Assembly (NCBI RefSeq): GCF_010587385.1
Contig: NZ_CP047476.1
Span: forward strand, 1,550,001-1,614,000
DNA: 64,000 nucleotides
Origin: Vibrio astriarenae
GTDB lineage: Bacteria > Pseudomonadota > Gammaproteobacteria > Enterobacterales > Vibrionaceae
Reading direction: 5' to 3'
Shown: positions 60,326-64,000 of the stretch, piece by piece
Layout: each line of letters starts with the position of its first letter
Numbering within the stretch: position 1 is the first letter of the stretch
Made by a program: the position numbers and the translations under genes
Notes under the pieces: model-generated
The model's database searches: none
Told to the model about the DNA's origin: nothing
What the model saw: the letters and a program-made list of their open reading frames with translations, nothing else

Positions 60326-61111
60326 CTATTTTACAGGGTAGTTTTTATACCCCAACTGCTCAGAGATGTTGCGTCCAGCATTGTGTAAAAGATCGATGTA
60401 GTAAGACATGCGTTTTTCATCAAAGCGAACGGTTGGGAAAGAGATAGACACGCCGGCGATAACGGTTCCAAAGCGATCATATACAGGAGCTGCTAGGCAG
60501 CGCAGACCTGGCTCTTGTTCTTGGTTGTCTTCACCATAGTGTTGTTCTCTCACAATCTTGAGTTCAGCCATAAGCTGCTCAGCATTTTCATGAGTTCGGT
60601 CGGTACTTTTTACAAACTCGATACGAGATAATGTTTCGCGAACAAACTCTTCATCGCGCTCAGCCAGAAGAACCTTACCGATAGCTGTAGTATAAAGTGG
60701 GTTGCGACGACCAACACGCGAATGCATGCGTAGGTTGTAGTTTGAGTCGATTTTGTGGATATAGATGATAGCGTCGTCATCAAGTGCACCCAGATGCGTT
60801 GCTTCATTCGTCAACTCAGCAATCTTTTTCATCTCTTTATCTGCAAGCTCAATAATGTCGACATACTCAAGAGACTTTGCACCTAATTCAAACAGTTTGA
60901 GAGTGAGGGAGTACTTATCAGCTTCACCTTCTTGAGCAACGTACCCTAATGTCTTCATTGTTTGAAGAAAGCGATAGGTTGTCGCTTTAGACATCATTAG
61001 GCGCTGAGACAGTTCAGATACACCAATTTCCTTTTGTTCACCAAGAGCTTGAAGAATATTAAAGACTTTAAGTACGGATGAGACCGCCTCTGGCTGTGTT
61101 GATTTTTCCAT
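60326..61111 (-). CDS. kdgR: IclR-family regulator of uronate catabolism
   Basis: The 261-residue protein has an N-terminal winged helix (VSELSQRLMMSKATTYRFLQTMKTLGYV) and an IclR effector domain (LYTTAIGKVLLAERDEEF; GLRCLAAPVYDRFGTVIAGVSISFP). It strongly resembles KdgR, which represses pectin genes and is released by 2-keto-3-deoxygluconate. ATG 61111 is the family start; the longer open frame to 61315 covers the promoter. It is divergent from kduD. Confidence 0.9.
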   Translation of the reverse strand: MEKSTQPEAVSSVLKVFNILQALGEQKEIGVSELSQRLMMSKATTYRFLQTMKTLGYVAQEGEADKYSLTLKLFELGAKSLEYVDIIELADKEMKKIAELTNEATHLGALDDDAIIYIHKIDSNYNLRMHSRVGRRNPLYTTAIGKVLLAERDEEFVRETLSRIEFVKSTDRTHENAEQLMAELKIVREQHYGEDNQEQEPGLRCLAAPVYDRFGTVIAGVSISFPTVRFDEKRMSYYIDLLHNAGRNISEQLGYKNYPVK

Positions 61112-61274
61112 TCTGATACCACTTATCAATTTCGCGTTGTGAGCATTATACCTATGCGCTAGTACGCTTCCACATTTTTTAAAAAAGGTTTTCAAAAATT
61201 TGAAACCAACCTGCCTCTTGTCATACAAAAGGACGATCTGGATCGACTTTTTTGAAAAGGGCGAATAAAAATAA

Positions 61275-61292
61275 TTGAAATGCAGTTTTAAA
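61275..61292. promoter_or_regulatory. Candidate KdgR box upstream of kduD
   Basis: AAATGCAGTTT (61278-61288) matches the KdgR core AAAYRNYRTTT with one mismatch, in an AT-rich context. A second dyad, GGTTTTCAAA...TTTGAAACC (61187-61207), lies near the kdgR start and could be its own control site. Confidence 0.5.
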
Positions 61293-61368
61293 AATTGATA
61301 TTCTCTGTTTCGCACGATGGGTGGCCATCAAATTAAAACACTAAATATCGGCTTTTTGAGGAACGAAC

Positions 61369-62130
61369 ATGATTCTTGATTCATTTAATCTAGAAGGTAA
61401 AGTTGCAATCGTTACAGGTTGCGATACGGGTCTTGGTCAAGGTATGGCGCTAGGTCTAGCAAACGCAGGTTGTGATATTGTTGGCGTGAACATCGTAGAG
61501 CCAACAGAAACCATTGAAAAAATGAAAGAGACAGGACGTAAGTTTGTCGATATTCGTGCGAACCTGATGAAACTCGATGATATTCCATCAATCGTTGATC
61601 GTGCGGTTACTGAGCTTGGTCGTATCGATGTACTTGTGAATAATGCCGGTATCATCCGTCGCAATGACGCGATTGATTTCTCTGAGCAAGACTGGGATGA
61701 CGTAATGAACATCAACGTTAAATCAGTGTTCTTCATGTCTCAAGCGGTCGCTAAACAGATGATTGCTCAAGGCGAAGGCGGCAAGATCATCAATATCGCG
61801 TCTATGCTTTCTTTCCAAGGTGGTATCCGCGTACCTTCTTACACGGCTTCAAAGAGCGGTGTCATGGGTGTGACTCGTCTGATGGCGAATGAGTGGGCAA
61901 GCCACGGTATTAACGTCAATGCCATTGCACCAGGCTACATGGCTACCAACAACACAGCAGCATTGCGAGCAGATGAACAGCGCAACAAAGAGATTCTAGA
62001 TCGTATCCCAGCAGCACGCTGGGGCACGCCAGAAGATCTGGCTGGTCCGTGTGTATTCCTAGCATCAAGCGCTTCAAACTACATCAATGGCTACACGGTG
62101 GCAGTTGATGGTGGTTGGTTGTCACGCTAA
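61369..62130 (+). CDS. kduD: 2-dehydro-3-deoxy-D-gluconate 5-dehydrogenase
   Basis: The 253-residue short-chain dehydrogenase has the cofactor motif TGCDTGLGQGMALG, the NNAGI motif and catalytic YTASKSG (Tyr-x3-Lys). FNLEGKVAIVTGC and APGYMATNNTAALR are typical of KduD. It converts 2,5-diketo-3-deoxygluconate to 2-keto-3-deoxygluconate in pectin or other unsaturated-uronate breakdown. GAGG precedes the ATG. Confidence 0.93.
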   Translation: MILDSFNLEGKVAIVTGCDTGLGQGMALGLANAGCDIVGVNIVEPTETIEKMKETGRKFVDIRANLMKLDDIPSIVDRAVTELGRIDVLVNNAGIIRRNDAIDFSEQDWDDVMNINVKSVFFMSQAVAKQMIAQGEGGKIINIASMLSFQGGIRVPSYTASKSGVMGVTRLMANEWASHGINVNAIAPGYMATNNTAALRADEQRNKEILDRIPAARWGTPEDLAGPCVFLASSASNYINGYTVAVDGGWLSR

Positions 62131-62160
62131 TTCGCAAAAAGAATTCAGTACGAGGTGGTT

Positions 62161-62724
62161 ATGGAGAATGTGTTTATCGCGCAGGTTCTGGGCTTTGTTA
62201 GTCTCGCCTTAGGTGTGACGACTTTTTATCAAAAAGACGATCGCAAACTAAAGATCCTGATGATGGTATTTCACATCAACCACCTTGTTCACTATTTCCT
62301 TTTAGGCTCACTAGTGTCAGTGGCAAGCTCAGCATTATCGGTGCTGAGGACGGCGACATCAATCTATGTCTCTTCACTGGCCGTTGCCTTCGGATTTATC
62401 GCTATCAGTGCCGTGGGTGGACTGTATTTAATCGAGTCCTTCCACGACATTTGGCCCTTATTGGGTACCGCGATAGGCACCTATAGTGTGTTCTGTCTCA
62501 AAGGTATCAAAATGAGATTGGGCTTTTTGGTTGGCGCATGTTGCTGGTTGATCAATAATATTATTGTAGGATCTATTGGTGGGACTCTACTTGAGATGAC
62601 GTTAATCAGCGTTAACTTGACCACCACGTTCCGATTGATTGCTGATCAACGACAAGCGCGAGCGACAATCGATCAACAAGAGAATAATGAACCATGTTTG
62701 TATACAACAAAGACATCACACTAG
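62161..62724 (+). CDS. YgjV-family inner-membrane protein
   Basis: The 187-residue protein has about six helices, with QVLGFVSLALGVTTFYQKDDRKLKILM at the start as in YgjV. Its function is unknown. It lies between kduD and kdgF and may relate to uronate uptake or signalling. GAGG precedes ATG 62161; a GTG two codons upstream is possible. Its end overlaps the next gene by 31 bp. Confidence 0.83.
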   Translation: MENVFIAQVLGFVSLALGVTTFYQKDDRKLKILMMVFHINHLVHYFLLGSLVSVASSALSVLRTATSIYVSSLAVAFGFIAISAVGGLYLIESFHDIWPLLGTAIGTYSVFCLKGIKMRLGFLVGACCWLINNIIVGSIGGTLLEMTLISVNLTTTFRLIADQRQARATIDQQENNEPCLYTTKTSH

Positions 62725-63014
62725 AAGACTTGGGTGAGGGTATTTCACGTAAAGTTCTGGCGCACAATGACAACATGATGGCGGTTGAGGTGCACTTTGA
62801 ATCAGGCGCAGTTGGCGCACTGCATAGTCACCCTCATGAACAGCTAACCTATGTGCTGTCAGGTAAGTTTGAATTCACAATTGGTGATGAAACGAAAGTC
62901 GTCGAAGCGGGCGACACTATGTATAAAGAGCCAAATATTGAACATGGTTGTGTCTGCTTAGAGGCGGGCGTACTGATCGACAACTTTACGCCAATGCGTA
63001 AAGACTTTGTTTAA
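62694..63014 (+). CDS. kdgF: Cupin, pectin degradation protein
   Basis: The 106-residue cupin has metal ligands in LHSHPHEQLTYVLSGKFEF and a second motif with EPNIEHGCVCLEAG. KdgF converts 4,5-unsaturated galacturonate to its open keto form, which the isomerase then handles. It overlaps the ygjV end and so is co-expressed. Confidence 0.92.
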   Translation: MFVYNKDITLEDLGEGISRKVLAHNDNMMAVEVHFESGAVGALHSHPHEQLTYVLSGKFEFTIGDETKVVEAGDTMYKEPNIEHGCVCLEAGVLIDNFTPMRKDFV

Positions 63015-63064
63015 AAAATAGATTTATAGAATTAACTAACTGCAGGAAACTGCTGGAGTCTCAA

Positions 63065-63700
63065 ATGAAAATTGCACTAACTATGGAAAACAGCCAAGCG
63101 CCAAAGAACGCAATGGTTGCAGCTGAACTTAACAACGTTGCTGGCGGCCTGGGCCACGAAGTTTTCAACGTTGGTATGACTGATGAGAATGATCATCACC
63201 TAACTTATATCCACCTAGGTATTCAAGCGAGCATCCTACTGAATTCGAAAGCTGTAGATTTCATCGTGACTGGTTGTGGTACTGGTCAAGGTGCAATGAT
63301 GGCAAGCAACCTACACCCTGGCGTTGTATGTGGTTACTGCCTAGAGCCATCTGATGCTTTCCTATTCAATCAAATCAACAATGGAAATGCGCTATCTCTT
63401 GCGTTTGCGAAAGGCTTTGGTTGGGCAGGTGAACTCAACGTTCGCTACATCTTTGAAAAAGCATTCACTGGCGCTCGTGGTGAAGGTTACCCAATTGAAC
63501 GCGCTGCACCTCAGCAAGCGAATGCCGCTATCCTAAACAATGTTAAAGCAGCGGTTTGTAAGGACGTGGTAGAGTCTCTGCGTGCTATTGACCAAGAGCT
63601 TGTTAAGCAAGCGGTTGGCAGTGCTCAATTCCAAGAGTGCTTCTTCTCTAACTGCCAAGTGCCAGAGATCGCTGAGTACGTTAAGTCACTGATCGATTAA
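63065..63700 (+). CDS. RpiB/LacAB-family sugar isomerase, probable 5-keto-4-deoxyuronate isomerase (DhuI-like)
   Basis: The 211-residue protein fits RpiB/LacA/LacB: MKIALTMENSQAPKNAMV, FIVTGCGTGQGAMMASNLHPGVVCGYC (with the active Cys) and the helical C-terminus. It sits directly behind kdgF in place of kduI. RpiB-type DhuI enzymes are known to perform the KduI step in some uronate pathways, so it most likely makes 2,5-diketo-3-deoxygluconate for KduD. CTGGAG precedes the ATG. Confidence 0.82.
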   Translation: MKIALTMENSQAPKNAMVAAELNNVAGGLGHEVFNVGMTDENDHHLTYIHLGIQASILLNSKAVDFIVTGCGTGQGAMMASNLHPGVVCGYCLEPSDAFLFNQINNGNALSLAFAKGFGWAGELNVRYIFEKAFTGARGEGYPIERAAPQQANAAILNNVKAAVCKDVVESLRAIDQELVKQAVGSAQFQECFFSNCQVPEIAEYVKSLID

Positions 63701-64000
63701 TCGATGACCTTCCAGCATTGTTAATGGCTTCAATGCTGTAAAAAACCTTCCCAAAAGGCTGGGATAAACGGTTTCGCACCTATCGTTTCGGTAGGTGCTT
63801 TTTTTGCGCCTAAATTCAGCTGACTGGGGCTGAAAAACCTTAGTGTTAACAAGCTCCAAAGTTCTAATAAAAATATCTAAAACAGCGTTTCACTGATCAC
63901 ATTTTACGTGTTGGTGGCTAGATTTCTTGTAATACAAAATTATTATTGAACCAGTGGTTTATAAAAACCTAATTATCATTTTAAATATGCCTGAGGTAAC
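63701..64000. other. Gene-free end of window
   Basis: Apart from the terminator at 63776-63805, these 300 bp hold no gene I can see. They probably lead to the next unit beyond the window. Confidence 0.6.
63776..63805 (+). terminator. Rho-independent terminator of the kduD operon
   Basis: GCACCTA / TAGGTGC with loop TCGTTTCGG is followed by TTTTTTT. Confidence 0.9.

Overview
The window looks like one chromosome stretch of a Vibrio (Vibrionaceae). The basis is the overall gene content, a VchIntIA-type integron integrase with Vibrio-type attC sites of about 127 bp, and the proteins met along the way (VF530-type DNA-binding protein, YnfA, DUF3297, HlyU/BigR-like regulator, KdgF). I cannot name the species from sequence alone.

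Layout. (1) 0.4-1.05 kb: an exported L,D-transpeptidase-like protein. (2) 1.1-10.5 kb: a complete 2-aminoethylphosphonate locus. Catabolic genes phnW-pbfA-phnX run leftward; the importer (binding protein, ATPase, fused double permease), a GntR-type regulator and a DMT-type membrane protein run rightward. PbfA should let the cell use hydroxylated aminoethylphosphonate as well. (3) 10.5-14.6 kb: a DUF4382 lipoprotein and a persulfide/sulfur locus (CoA-disulfide/persulfide reductase with rhodanese domain, divergent from a dithiol ArsR regulator and a split YeeE/YedE transporter). (4) 15.0-19.85 kb: nirB-nirD-nirC-cobA, ammonia-forming nitrite reduction plus siroheme synthesis, behind an FNR-like promoter.

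(5) 20.46-35.7 kb: a chromosomal integron. The integrase and attI are followed by a short array. One 1,209-bp cassette is present three times with identical sequence, twice in tandem and once near the far end. Between a RES-toxin-like cassette and a DJ-1/PfpI cassette, one attC site is split. Its left 116 bp end at 25368 and its last 10 bp resume at 33756, and both junctions carry the same 14 bp (TCACCCCTTAACAG). Joining the two halves gives a complete 126-bp attC. The 8.4 kb in between starts with a tyrosine recombinase, AlpA-like and VapE-like genes and an unknown gene. It then carries a second, truncated integron platform (15-codon intI remnant plus attI-like sequence) with five further cassettes, and ends with sequence that resembles the repeats just upstream of the recombinase. 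I read this as a satellite-like integrative element that inserted into an attC site and carries a captured piece of another integron. This is the most interesting feature of the window.

(6) 35.8-50.8 kb: many short monocistronic accessory-type genes (five GNAT acetyltransferases, PhzF, VanX-like dipeptidase, MAPEG, GST, Nudix, HAD, phosphoribosyltransferase), with two attC-like relics at about 38.4 and 44.25 kb. This suggests that part of the flank is fossil integron. It ends with a leucine-rich-repeat protein kinase. (7) 50.9-60.2 kb: iron alcohol dehydrogenase, secreted endonuclease/phosphatase, the anaerobic ribonucleotide reductase operon nrdDG with FNR and paired NrdR boxes, an ASCH protein, an ACT protein, and a DnaQ-like exonuclease next to a CBS/DUF294 nucleotidyltransferase. 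(8) 60.3-63.7 kb: an unsaturated-uronate (pectin-type) catabolic operon, kdgR divergent from kduD-ygjV-kdgF and an RpiB/LacAB-type isomerase that probably replaces KduI.
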